Assembly: GCA_002506365.1 (NCBI GenBank)
Contig: DAXK01000008.1
Coordinates: 1 to 24,926, forward strand
Source: an archaeon UBA583
Lineage (GTDB): Archaea > Nanobdellota > Nanobdellia > Woesearchaeales > UBA583
Direction: 5' to 3'
DNA length: 24,926 nucleotides
The position numbers were made by a program, and so were the translations under genes. Positions 1 through 7,800 of the stretch are shown piece after piece. Numbering within the stretch: position 1 is the first letter of the stretch; each line of letters starts with the position of its first letter. Below the pieces are notes generated by a model that did no database searches, was not told where the DNA came from, and worked only from the letters and a program-made list of their open reading frames with translations.

Positions 1-26
1 TTAATTTAATTATTACTTAAATTAAT

Positions 27-1082
27 TTATTTACACTCTAGACCAGTTTTTAGATTTTCTAGATTTTTTTCCATTAATTCAAAATAATCTTTTTCATCAG
101 TTAAAATTGGGTTTAATTCTAATACTTGTCCATCGATTTCACTTGCTAAAGTTTCAGCTGTTTTTTTGTCCATTTGTCCTTCACTAAAAATTACTTTTAG
201 GTTATGTTCTTTTGCCTCATTAATTACATTTTGAATTGTTTTTGGACTTGGTTCTGATTCAGGTGAGAATCCACTTGCTGAAATTTGTTCAAAGTTATAT
301 TCGTGTGCTAAGTAACCAAATGCTTTATGGTTAACTAAAATCACATCTTTAGCACATGTCGATAGTTCTTGCTCAAATTTATTTTCTAGTTCAGTTAATT
401 TTGTTAAGTATTTTACTTTATTAATTTCATATAATTCTTTATTTTCTGGATACATTTCAATTAATTGTTCAGAAATTTCTTCAGTCATTTTTTCCATGTT
501 GTGGATTGATAACCAAGTGTGAGGGTCAAAGTCTCCGTGGTCGTGGTCGTGTCCATCATCTGCTGTGTGAGTTTCATCTTCGTGTCCGTGCTCTTCTTCT
601 TCATGATGTTCATCTGCGTGTTCATCTTCATGTCCGTGCTCTTCTTTTTCATGGTGTTCATCAGCGTGTTCTTCGTGGTTGTGTTCACCTTCAGTAATTT
701 CAACTAATTCTAAATTGTGAGCTGCATCAATAATTCTAATTTCTTTGTTTGAATCAATAATTTTATCTTCAATATTTTCAAACATTCCTTCCATTGTAAT
801 AATTGCATCTGATTTAGATAATTCTACAATTTGCTTTGCAGTTGGTTCAAAACTATGAGGTTCAGCACCAATTGGAATAATTGTATTTACTTTAATTGTA
901 TCTTGTCCAATAGCTTTAGCAATTTCACTTACTGGGTAAAATGATCCAGTAATTGTTGGAACTTTATTTCCATTATCAGTGTTTTCTGATAATTGAGTTG
1001 TATTACATCCCGCAAATAATGTTAATGCTGAGATTGCTGTGATAGTTGTAATTTTTTTTAATTTTGAATTTGTTTTCAACAT
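27..1082 (-). CDS. znuA: Zinc/manganese-type ABC transporter substrate-binding lipoprotein (ZnuA-like)
   Basis: Extracellular metal-binding lipoprotein that would deliver Zn2+ (possibly Mn2+) to an ABC importer. After a short charged N-terminus and a hydrophobic stretch comes a lipobox-like LFAGC, so the mature protein is probably lipid-anchored. Family hallmarks are the first metal histidine in GAEPHSFEP, the second in DPHTWLS, the third in VNHKAFGYLA, and the acidic ligand region FSEGQMDKKTAE. Between the first two lies the His/Asp/Glu-rich loop typical of zinc-specific members, enlarged here by a 16-residue tandem duplication. I chose ATG at 1082 rather than the upstream in-frame ATG at 1100: a TATA-like box on the minus strand (1113-1106) sits about 27 bases upstream, and the upstream codons lie inside an operator palindrome. 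The permease and ATPase genes are not in the window and may lie off its left edge. Confidence 0.93.
   Translation of the reverse strand: MLKTNSKLKKITTITAISALTLFAGCNTTQLSENTDNGNKVPTITGSFYPVSEIAKAIGQDTIKVNTIIPIGAEPHSFEPTAKQIVELSKSDAIITMEGMFENIEDKIIDSNKEIRIIDAAHNLELVEITEGEHNHEEHADEHHEKEEHGHEDEHADEHHEEEEHGHEDETHTADDGHDHDHGDFDPHTWLSIHNMEKMTEEISEQLIEMYPENKELYEINKVKYLTKLTELENKFEQELSTCAKDVILVNHKAFGYLAHEYNFEQISASGFSPESEPSPKTIQNVINEAKEHNLKVIFSEGQMDKKTAETLASEIDGQVLELNPILTDEKDYFELMEKNLENLKTGLECK
574..669 (-). repeat. 48-bp tandem duplication encoding the His-rich loop
   Basis: Two adjacent 48-bp copies (574-621 and 622-669) differ at only a few positions. Each encodes 16 residues of the pattern EHADEHHE-x-EEHGHED. 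They enlarge the zinc-binding loop of the substrate-binding protein. Confidence 0.9.
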
Positions 1083-1102
1083 AATGATAATTAGTATCAT
1101 TA
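1082..1102. promoter_or_regulatory. Fur/Zur-like palindromic operator
   Basis: Perfect 8-bp arms TAATGATA and TATCATTA separated by 5 bases. The half-site resembles the GATAATGATAATCATTATC-type Fur box. It lies between the minus-strand TATA box and the ZnuA start codon and overlaps that start. A second short palindrome, TGATTATCA (1125-1133), lies just upstream of the Fur-family gene. The two sites bracket the shared TATA element, as expected for metal-dependent repression of both genes. Confidence 0.75.
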
Positions 1103-1104
1103 GT

Positions 1105-1114
1105 CTTATAAAGG
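1105..1114. promoter_or_regulatory. Shared TATA-like box of divergent znuA/fur promoters
   Basis: CTTATAAAGG reads as TTTATAAG on the minus strand, about 27 bases upstream of the ZnuA ATG (leaderless mRNA expected). On the plus strand it would start transcription near 1135, about 16 bases before the regulator's ATG. Confidence 0.6.
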
Positions 1115-1150
1115 TTATTGAGTTTGATTATCATTAAGAGATTATTAAAT

Positions 1151-1543
1151 ATGGTTGAATCAAGACAAACTAGACAAAAAAGTATTTTAGAGGGAGAATT
1201 AAAAAAGTTTAAGACTTTTTTTTCAGCAGAGGATTTATTAGAGAAAGTTTCTATTAAGGATAAGAAAATTGGGATTGCTACAATTTATAGGTTTTTAAAA
1301 AAGACTCGAGATGATGGAATTATTTTTTCTTATTCTTGTGGGGGAAAAACAGTTTATTCTAATCATTCTAAGAATCATTGTCATTTTGAGTGTACTGAGA
1401 CTGGAAAGGTTTTTCATTTTGAGATTGATAATTTAGATTTTTTAAAGGATAGGATCCCTGGGCATATTTCTAGTTTTCAGTTAGAGATTAAGGGTGTGTG
1501 CAGTGAACATTGTGCGGGCGATGAGCAGTGTTGTCATAAGTGA
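1151..1543 (+). CDS. Fur/Zur-family metal-dependent transcriptional regulator
   Basis: Small DNA-binding repressor (130 residues) of the Fur superfamily. The winged-helix half contains GIATIYRFLKK, matching the recognition-helix pattern (ATVYR) of the family. The dimerisation half has the metal-site signature NHCHFEC, then GKVFHFE, a cysteine pair CSEHC and a terminal CC. The usual first CxxC is reduced to a single Cys (CTET), so the structural zinc site may be rearranged. It could be read from TTG at 1118, but ATG 1151 gives the normal N-terminus and the extra codons overlap operator DNA. The divergent ZnuA-like gene and the operator between them make Zur (zinc) the likeliest subtype, though Fur or Mur specificity cannot be told from sequence. 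Confidence 0.88.
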   Translation: MVESRQTRQKSILEGELKKFKTFFSAEDLLEKVSIKDKKIGIATIYRFLKKTRDDGIIFSYSCGGKTVYSNHSKNHCHFECTETGKVFHFEIDNLDFLKDRIPGHISSFQLEIKGVCSEHCAGDEQCCHK

Positions 1544-1549
1544 TTATAG

Positions 1550-1580
1550 AACTATATTTTATTATAGTTTCATTTTTGTA
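1550..1580 (+). terminator. Hairpin plus U-rich tail after the Fur-family gene
   Basis: Arms AACTATA (1550-1556) and TATAGTT (1563-1569) with a 6-base loop, followed by a T-rich run. It begins six bases after the stop codon. Confidence 0.5.
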
Positions 1581-1612
1581 CTTTTATTTTAGATTTGGAA
1601 ACAATTTAAGAC

Positions 1613-1625
1613 TTACATTTATAAT
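1613..1625 (+). promoter_or_regulatory. TATA box of the beta-helix surface protein gene
   Basis: CTTACATTTATAAT is centred about 26 bases before ATG 1647, implying a leaderless transcript. The TTACA just upstream of the TATA recurs at other promoters in the window and may be part of the BRE. Confidence 0.6.
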
Positions 1626-1646
1626 TGATAGTTTACTTGTTTATTT

Positions 1647-4600
1647 ATGAGTATAAATAAAATAAAATTTATTTTGATTACGTTTTTATTTGTTTTTAAT
1701 TTTTCAAGTATGCTTGCTGTGACGAATGTTAGTTCGTGTCAAGATATTACAAGTTCTGGAACTTATAATTTAGTTAATGATTTAACATTGGATAACCCTT
1801 ATTGTTTTGAGAATATTGTTAGTAATGTTATTTTTGATTGTAATGGATTTACAATTGATGGAGATAATGGAAATATTTTTGAATCTAGTGATGATATTGA
1901 TAATTTAGAAATTAGGAATTGTAATATTTTAAATTCAGATGAAACTTTTAGTTTTTCAGGAGATTTTATTAATTCTAAATTTATTAATATTAATGTTACA
2001 AATTCTGATTCGAGAATTTTTGATATTATTTTTTTAAATAATAATTTAATTGAAAATGTTTATGTCGAGGCTAATTATGTTAAATTTGATTTAGATAATA
2101 ATAATCAAATTAAAAATTCAGTTTTTTTTGCTGATGATATTGATTTAATTTTGTGGAATACAAATTATATTTTTAATAATAGTTTTCAAGTTGATGCTAA
2201 TACTCTAAAAATTGATATTGAGGAAGATGGTAATACAATGTATAAAAATGTTTTTAATTATACTTTTTCAAATTTTTATTTTGGGGGCGGAATTAGTAAT
2301 TTTTTAAGTTACAATTATCAAGAAGGAATGGTTGGAAATTATTGGACTGACTTTACTTGTTATAATTCAACAGTAAGAGGGGATTATCAAGTTTGTACAA
2401 ATCCAAATAATTTTTCTTTTGATGGAAGAGTTGATACAGCTCCAATTGTTTTTGAAACTCTTCCTGAGCCAACAAATAGTGGTGGTTCATCAGGTGGAGG
2501 AGGAAGTGGAGGTGGCTCTTCTGGCAGTAGTGGCGGTTCAAGTAATAATTTGGTTAATGTTACAACTTGTGTAAATTATAATAATGACAATATAAACTCA
2601 ATTAAAGAATATACATTTAATAATGATTTAAATATTGAAGAATCTGGATGTTTAATGTTTACTGGATTTAATCATAGAATTAATTGTAATGGAAATACAA
2701 TTTACTCAAATAATAATATTAATGGTGCTATTAGATTTAGGGATGCTGAAAATATAGAAATAAAAAATTGTAATTTTGTATCTGAAGGATATTCACATGT
2801 TTTAGATGTAGATAATTCAATTAGTATTTTATTTGAAAATATTAGTATTATTGGTGAAACATCACAAAACTTTTGGAATTCAAATAATATAACTTTTAAT
2901 AATAACTTTTTTGATGTACAATCGTTAAGTTTTGATAATGTTGATGGTATAATTTTTAATAATAATTATATTAATACCGCTGGGTTAAGTTTTGATGAAT
3001 CTAATTTAAATTCTTATAATAATAAAATGATTGTATATGGATATTCAAATTGGGTTGCTGACTCATCAATTAATTCAATTAATGATGAATTTAGGGGTTA
3101 TAAAATAATCCCAGTAAATTCATTTTTTGAATTTGAAAATAGTATCTTTAAAAATGTTAGATTTGTACCTGGTTTTGAATTAAATTCCTTTAAAGGTTTT
3201 AATTTATCAGTTTTGGATTCTGAATTATTTTTTGATGATAATTTTAATTTTATTAATATCTCTAATACTAAATTAAATTTAACTGACATTTCTTTTTCAG
3301 ATGGTGCGTTATTTAATAATGTAACTATTTATGACTCTAAATTTCCAAAAATTGTAAATACTGAATCTTGTCAATTTAATTTCAATGATTTTTCTTATGA
3401 GGATAATAATATTGAATTAATTGATAATACATATTCAAATTCATTTAATGATTTATTAGAATCAAACTTAGGAAATAAAATTTTTTGTGGTGTTGAAAAT
3501 ACTACTTTTGAGAATTTTAAGATTGAGAATAATTTTTCAAATTATATAGTTCAAGTTATAAATACAAATAATTTAACTTTTTCAGATTTTAATGTATTAA
3601 TGGAAAAAGGGTTTTTATTTGAGCATAATAATAATCTTAAACTTAATAATTTTGAAATTACTAACTATGGGACTGCCTTGAGTTTTAATGATTTAAATAA
3701 TTCAATTATTTCAAATGGAAATATTATATCATTTTATGATTATAGTTTCCAATTATCAATTATTGAAAATACATTATTTGAGAATATTAGTTTTCATGGT
3801 TGGGATTACCTTGAGACATATTTTATTGGATTGTCGAATGTAACATTTACAAATATAAAATTTCCTCCAAAAGTAGATTTAAAATATGAGGATATTTATA
3901 ATTCTAAGATTAAAGATAATTATTTTTACAATAATACTTTTAATGATTTAAATTTTAGAATTTGGACTTATAATGAAAGTAAATTCCATTTTAATAAAAC
4001 TATAAATGGCGTAAATATAGGAAATTATTGGGATAAACCTTGCTATAATTATTCTAATGTTGGTGATTATACTTATTGTACAAATCCTACTCAATTTAAT
4101 GTATATGGTAATATTTATGATTATGCTCCATTAATTGATTTAAACCAAGAAAGAACTTTTGATTGGTTTACTGGTTTTAAGAATTTTAAAAATAATTTAA
4201 AAGTTAAATTAGATTTTAAAAAATACTTTTCAAATTTTGTAAATTTAAGGGATGTTACAGAAAATAATATTTATTATTCAGTTAGATATATGTTTAATAT
4301 TTTTAATAATGAGTCAATTAATTTAGTTTCAGATAATGAAGATTATAATATCACTTATGATGGAAAATATTTTAAATACACTAATGACAAACCTAGCTAT
4401 CAATTTAATATATTAAATCAGACTTTAATGGAAGAATTTACAAATTCTTTTGATAATAAACAAGTTACACAAAGTTCTATGATGAATTATTTGTCTTGTA
4501 AGAACAAAGTTGATGATTATTGTTTTGATTTAACTGATGCTACTTTATATTATTTAATTAATGATTCTATTCGTGAACCGATTATGAAATTAAATTCTTT

Positions 4601-6308
4601 AATTTTAATTAATTTTAGTGTAACAGAAAATCAAGAGTTCTTTGTTGATTCTAAAAGAATTAATTTAAGTTTAGATTTAGGAACTGGTGTTGATAAATTA
4701 TTTTATCAAATTGATAATAGAATTGTAGATATTTCAAATAAAATTGAAAATACTTCCAATATTAATATTAGATTACCTCACTATGGTAGAAATGACATTA
4801 CATTTATTGCCCAAGGAAGTAATTTTCTAAAAGTTGAAAAATCAGTTACAATTTTTGCTAATTTGACTTTAAATTCACTGCCAAATGATATTGATGGTGA
4901 TAGTATTAATGATACAGAAGATAGAATTAAAGGTGATTTATCAAATATCAATACTGAATTAAATATCACTTTAGAATTAGATAATGACATTAATCTATCT
5001 AAAGTATTTAATCAAACTAAGAATATTTCAATTAAAAAGGCTGGAAAACCTTTTATTGAGTTTAAGAAAGATTTTAGAAATATTTCAAATAAATTAGATT
5101 TAACAGAAGTTGCGATTGTTGAAGAGGTTAAGGAAAATAAATCACAACTTTTAATTTATGGAATTGAGTTAGATGAAAATGAAACTAAGACTATTTATTT
5201 TAGTGCTAGTAATAATAGTATTTCTAAGTCATTGTGTTTAAAGAATGCTGAAATTTTTAGTTTTGATGAAATTTCCGTTAATTGTAATTCAACTGATGAA
5301 ATTTATGTTGATGATTATACTGCTGGATTTGATAATGGGAAAATTGTTGTTAGTTATGAAAATGAGTCTGCTGGACTTTTGAAGGTTTTAGGTTTAGAGC
5401 ATTCAGCAATTTCACAGATTTGTACTGAGAATTGGCAAGTTGGAACTTTTTCAACTTGTAGTTCTAGTTCCCAAAGTAGAACTGTTACAGATTTAAATAA
5501 TTGTGGAACTACAATAAATAAACCAGTTGAAACACAAAGTTGTACAATGCCTGCTGGAAATACTGGTGGAGGCTCCGGTGGTGGCGGAGGAGGTGGAGGT
5601 GGTTCATCCACTCCTGTTAAAGTTGAAGAAGAAGTTGTAAAACCAGTTTTTGAGATTAATTTAAATTCAAAGTTATCTAGTTATGATATTTTAGTTAATG
5701 GTGTTAGTCATAAGTCTAGCAGTAATTATTCAGGAACTAAGAAAATTAAGTTTAAAACAGGTAGTGGAGATACTGTTTTTAGTTTTGTTCATGATTTTTC
5801 AGAGGATTTAGATTTAACAAAAGTTAATGTTGAAACGGGATCTTTGAGTAATTTTGTAATTATTTCTGGTTTATCTGGAATTGAGAAAACTGTGTTTTTG
5901 AAGAGTGAAAGTTCTGGTAGCAGTGTTTGTGTTAAGGATGATAAGATTAGTTCATTTAAGGAGTTTACAAAGGATTGTAGTGGAGAAAATGAATATATTG
6001 TAAGTTGTTCAATTGATAATGTGAATAGTGATTATAGTTGTAAGTATTATAATGGTTATTATGAAGTTACTGGATCAACTCACTCTGGTGTTTTTGAAAT
6101 AATTTCTGATGAAGTTTCTGAACCAGTGGTTTCTGAGGATAAGGTTGCTCAAACAGGTACAGGGCTGAGTGGCTTTGTGGAGGCTGAGACTGTGACTAAT
6201 GAGATTAAGTTAGATAATGGAAGTAATTATTTAATGTATACTATTATTTTTGCTCTTGCTTTTATTTTATTAATTGGTTTAGTTTTTTATTTTATTAGAA
6301 AAGAATAG
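1647..6308 (+). CDS. Giant membrane-anchored beta-helix surface protein with TSP1-like segment
   Basis: A 1553-residue secreted protein with a signal peptide (about 1-25) and a single C-terminal membrane helix (about 1526-1549) followed by RKE, so almost all of it is outside the cell. Two Asn/Ile/Phe-rich parallel beta-helix modules of NosD/pectate-lyase style span about 25-275 and 302-830. Each opens with a similar motif (NVIFDCNGFTIDG; HRINCNGNTIYS) and closes with the same cap (GNYW..., Cys, GDY, Cys, NP, D-x-AP at about 229 and 790). A Gly/Ser linker (about 278-300) separates them. Further on are a type-3 thrombospondin-like calcium motif (DIDGDSINDTED, about 1080), a TSP1-like stretch (W...C...SQSRTV...C...PVETQSC, about 1258-1298), a second Gly linker and a C-terminal beta domain. 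It is probably an adhesin or cell-envelope protein. It has no catalytic motif that I recognise. Confidence 0.85.
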   Translation: MSINKIKFILITFLFVFNFSSMLAVTNVSSCQDITSSGTYNLVNDLTLDNPYCFENIVSNVIFDCNGFTIDGDNGNIFESSDDIDNLEIRNCNILNSDETFSFSGDFINSKFININVTNSDSRIFDIIFLNNNLIENVYVEANYVKFDLDNNNQIKNSVFFADDIDLILWNTNYIFNNSFQVDANTLKIDIEEDGNTMYKNVFNYTFSNFYFGGGISNFLSYNYQEGMVGNYWTDFTCYNSTVRGDYQVCTNPNNFSFDGRVDTAPIVFETLPEPTNSGGSSGGGGSGGGSSGSSGGSSNNLVNVTTCVNYNNDNINSIKEYTFNNDLNIEESGCLMFTGFNHRINCNGNTIYSNNNINGAIRFRDAENIEIKNCNFVSEGYSHVLDVDNSISILFENISIIGETSQNFWNSNNITFNNNFFDVQSLSFDNVDGIIFNNNYINTAGLSFDESNLNSYNNKMIVYGYSNWVADSSINSINDEFRGYKIIPVNSFFEFENSIFKNVRFVPGFELNSFKGFNLSVLDSELFFDDNFNFINISNTKLNLTDISFSDGALFNNVTIYDSKFPKIVNTESCQFNFNDFSYEDNNIELIDNTYSNSFNDLLESNLGNKIFCGVENTTFENFKIENNFSNYIVQVINTNNLTFSDFNVLMEKGFLFEHNNNLKLNNFEITNYGTALSFNDLNNSIISNGNIISFYDYSFQLSIIENTLFENISFHGWDYLETYFIGLSNVTFTNIKFPPKVDLKYEDIYNSKIKDNYFYNNTFNDLNFRIWTYNESKFHFNKTINGVNIGNYWDKPCYNYSNVGDYTYCTNPTQFNVYGNIYDYAPLIDLNQERTFDWFTGFKNFKNNLKVKLDFKKYFSNFVNLRDVTENNIYYSVRYMFNIFNNESINLVSDNEDYNITYDGKYFKYTNDKPSYQFNILNQTLMEEFTNSFDNKQVTQSSMMNYLSCKNKVDDYCFDLTDATLYYLINDSIREPIMKLNSLILINFSVTENQEFFVDSKRINLSLDLGTGVDKLFYQIDNRIVDISNKIENTSNINIRLPHYGRNDITFIAQGSNFLKVEKSVTIFANLTLNSLPNDIDGDSINDTEDRIKGDLSNINTELNITLELDNDINLSKVFNQTKNISIKKAGKPFIEFKKDFRNISNKLDLTEVAIVEEVKENKSQLLIYGIELDENETKTIYFSASNNSISKSLCLKNAEIFSFDEISVNCNSTDEIYVDDYTAGFDNGKIVVSYENESAGLLKVLGLEHSAISQICTENWQVGTFSTCSSSSQSRTVTDLNNCGTTINKPVETQSCTMPAGNTGGGSGGGGGGGGGSSTPVKVEEEVVKPVFEINLNSKLSSYDILVNGVSHKSSSNYSGTKKIKFKTGSGDTVFSFVHDFSEDLDLTKVNVETGSLSNFVIISGLSGIEKTVFLKSESSGSSVCVKDDKISSFKEFTKDCSGENEYIVSCSIDNVNSDYSCKYYNGYYEVTGSTHSGVFEIISDEVSEPVVSEDKVAQTGTGLSGFVEAETVTNEIKLDNGSNYLMYTIIFALAFILLIGLVFYFIRKE

Positions 6309-6335
6309 TTTAAAAACTATTATTCTTTATTTTAT
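6304..6335 (+). terminator. Terminator-like hairpin overlapping the stop codon
   Basis: Arms AATAGTTT (6304-6311) and AAACTATT (6314-6321) with a 2-base centre are followed by a T-rich run. The left arm includes the TAG stop of the surface protein gene. Confidence 0.45.
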
Positions 6336-6351
6336 TCTAGGATGATAAATA

Positions 6352-6405
6352 TGATTACAATGTAATCAGATTGATATACATATTCTTCAATGGAGAATGG
6401 TACCA
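6352..6405 (+). repeat. Element A: palindrome plus hairpin upstream of rtcB
   Basis: A 17-bp palindrome with arms TGATTACA and TGTAATCA (6352-6368, single central base) is followed by a hairpin at 6377-6402: TAC/GTA outer pairs, an internal loop, then ATTCTTC paired with GGAGAAT around a 3-base loop (one U-G pair). A related element of nearly the same length and spacing (element B) lies downstream of the same gene. The hairpin positions in A are offset by exactly 1300 from those in B. Confidence 0.6.
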
Positions 6406-6406
6406 A

Positions 6407-6436
6407 TTTAAATATTTATCAAAATAAATATTTAAA
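6407..6436 (+). promoter_or_regulatory. 13-bp perfect inverted repeat with embedded TATA box, abutting rtcB
   Basis: Arms TTTAAATATTTAT (6407-6419) and ATAAATATTTAAA (6424-6436) are separated by CAAA, and the right arm ends one base before ATG 6437. The left arm contains a TATA-like TTTAAATA centred about 26 bases upstream of the ATG, so the palindrome spans the promoter and, if transcribed, would occlude the start. Confidence 0.65.
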
Positions 6437-7594
6437 ATGGAACCAAAGATTACTAATTTTTCAATTGATTTAGATGAGAGTACAAAGAAACAGTTTGATG
6501 ATTGTTGTAGTCATGATTTTGTAAAGTCTGCAAGTTTAATGCCTGATGCTCATAGTGGGTATGTGGCACCGATTGGATCAGTTTTTAGAACTCGTGGAAA
6601 AGTTGTACCTGCTTGGGTTGGTTATGATATTGGGTGTGGTATGATTGCTTGTAAATTTTCTTATCCAAATATTGTAAATTTAGTTCGTGAGAATTCTAGT
6701 GAAATTTTTGATAAGGTTAATTCTTGTGTTCCTATGGGTAAAGGTAAAATTGGAAGTCATAGTGATGTTTCTACAATTATTTCTCGTGGGTTTGGAGTAA
6801 GTTTACTTAATTTTTCTAAAAGAGAATATAATAATGATATTTTTAAGTTTATTAAAACACAGGCAAAGGCGCATTTAGGTTCGCTTGGTTCTGGAAATCA
6901 TTTTATTGAAATTTCTTATGATGGTACAAATAAAAATGATGATGAGCTTTGGTTAGTTATTCATTCTGGTTCTCGTGGTGTGGGACACAAAATTGCGACT
7001 CATTATATGAAGTCTGCTTGTGGGTCTGAGGAAAATTTTGAAGATACTTTTGCAATTGATGTAACATCTCAGGATGGTAAGGAGTATTTGTCTGTTTTAG
7101 ATTTTGGGTTGGAGTTTGCTTTGTTAAATAGGCTTGAGATGGCTTATAGAGTTCAAGATGTTTTAAGAGAGGTTTTAGAGGATAAATCTATTAAGTTTGA
7201 GATGTGGGTTAATAAAAATCATAATCATTGTGTTGCTGAAGCAAATTATTTTACTCATAGAAAGGGAGCAACTCCGGCTAAGTTAAATGAGCGTGGTGTG
7301 ATTCCTGCAAATATGCGTGATGGGTGTTTTTTAGTTAAAGGATTGGGGAATGAAAAGTTTTTACAAAGTTCTTCTCATGGGGCAGGTAGAAAGTTATCTA
7401 GAAATGAAACTCGTAAGGTTATTTCAATGGAGGATTTTAAAAAGTCAATGATTGGAATTACCGCTCCAGTTGATATTGATAGAATTGATGAAAGTCCTTT
7501 TGCGTATAAAAATATTTATGATGTTATGGAGGCTCAGAAAGAGTCTGTTGAAATTGTTTCACATCTTTTACCGATTATTAATTGGAAGGGTTGA
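6437..7594 (+). CDS. rtcB: RtcB-family RNA ligase, short form
   Basis: GTP- and Mn2+-dependent ligase that joins RNA 2',3'-cyclic phosphate or 3'-phosphate ends to 5'-OH ends, as in tRNA splicing and RNA repair. At 385 residues it is shorter than the archaeal tRNA-splicing enzyme (about 480) and near the bacterial/RtcB2-like size. By comparison with the P. horikoshii enzyme the active site seems complete: D37 and H39 in MPDAHSGY, D64 and C67 in GYDIGCGM, N154 and H155 in GSGNHFIEI, H176 in IHSGSRGVGH, H264 in NHNH, and the guanylylated histidine H314 in SSHGAGR. The gene stands alone, with no archease in the window. Related hairpin elements flank it (A upstream, B downstream), and its start is preceded by a perfect inverted repeat. 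It may be a paralogue rather than the tRNA ligase; the rest of the genome is needed to tell. Confidence 0.93.
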   Translation: MEPKITNFSIDLDESTKKQFDDCCSHDFVKSASLMPDAHSGYVAPIGSVFRTRGKVVPAWVGYDIGCGMIACKFSYPNIVNLVRENSSEIFDKVNSCVPMGKGKIGSHSDVSTIISRGFGVSLLNFSKREYNNDIFKFIKTQAKAHLGSLGSGNHFIEISYDGTNKNDDELWLVIHSGSRGVGHKIATHYMKSACGSEENFEDTFAIDVTSQDGKEYLSVLDFGLEFALLNRLEMAYRVQDVLREVLEDKSIKFEMWVNKNHNHCVAEANYFTHRKGATPAKLNERGVIPANMRDGCFLVKGLGNEKFLQSSSHGAGRKLSRNETRKVISMEDFKKSMIGITAPVDIDRIDESPFAYKNIYDVMEAQKESVEIVSHLLPIINWKG

Positions 7595-7602
7595 TTAAGT
7601 TA

Positions 7603-7644
7603 TTTTTCAAACAAAAAAAGAATATTTTGTATTTTGGTTGAAAA
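7603..7644 (+). repeat. Direct repeat H, copy 1
   Basis: 42-base unit matching the copy at 7706-7747 at 40 of 42 positions. It can itself fold: TTTTTCAA pairs with TTGAAAA, then one A-G mismatch, then CAAAA pairs with TTTTG. It starts eight bases after the rtcB stop and could serve as its terminator. Confidence 0.85.
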
Positions 7645-7650
7645 TAAATT

Positions 7651-7705
7651 AATTTACAATGTAAATTTAATTTAGACACAGATACTCCAGTTGAGAATGG
7701 TGTCA
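7651..7705 (+). repeat. Element B: palindrome plus hairpin, homologous to element A
   Basis: TTTACA-a-TGTAAA palindrome (7653-7665, extended by flanking AT pairs) followed by a hairpin at 7675-7704: GACAC/GTGTC outer stem, a small internal loop, and an inner stem including CTC/GAG. Aligned with element A, the segment after the palindrome matches at about 26 of 37 positions. One outer pair changes from T-A in A to C-G in B, and an inner U-G in A becomes C-G in B, so pairing is preserved despite divergence. It sits exactly between the two H repeats. Confidence 0.65.
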
Positions 7706-7747
7706 TTTTTCAAACAAAAAAATTATATTTTGTATTTTGGTTGAAAA
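7706..7747 (+). repeat. Direct repeat H, copy 2
   Basis: Second 42-base copy, differing at two central bases from 7603-7644. Because each unit is nearly palindromic, the 5' half of copy 1 could also pair with the 3' half of copy 2, enclosing element B in a long-range fold. Confidence 0.85.
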
Positions 7748-7800
7748 ATGAAACTTCGATTGTATTTTATTTTTTTAAGACAAATATATATATTAAATTT

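Noticed and set aside
485..707. Three ORFs in the His-rich loop region of the ZnuA-like gene, in other frames and strands
   Set aside because: They are low-complexity mirrors of the 48-bp tandem duplication in a well-supported gene.
1118..1150. TTG start for the Fur-family regulator
   Set aside because: The added residues are not family-like and the codons overlap an operator palindrome; ATG 1151 gives a normal N-terminus.
5354..5611. Proline-rich minus-strand ORF
   Set aside because: It is the reverse complement of the Gly-rich linker and TSP1-like part of the surface protein; it has no promoter and sits wholly inside a real gene.
6341..6368. Possible box C/D guide RNA (GATGATAA resembling box C) upstream of rtcB
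   Set aside because: No CTGA box D at a suitable distance and no C'/D' pair; the palindrome and hairpin explain the region better.
7603..7747. CRISPR-like array
   Set aside because: Only two repeat copies, the single intervening 61-base segment is itself structured and homologous to element A, and no cas gene is present.
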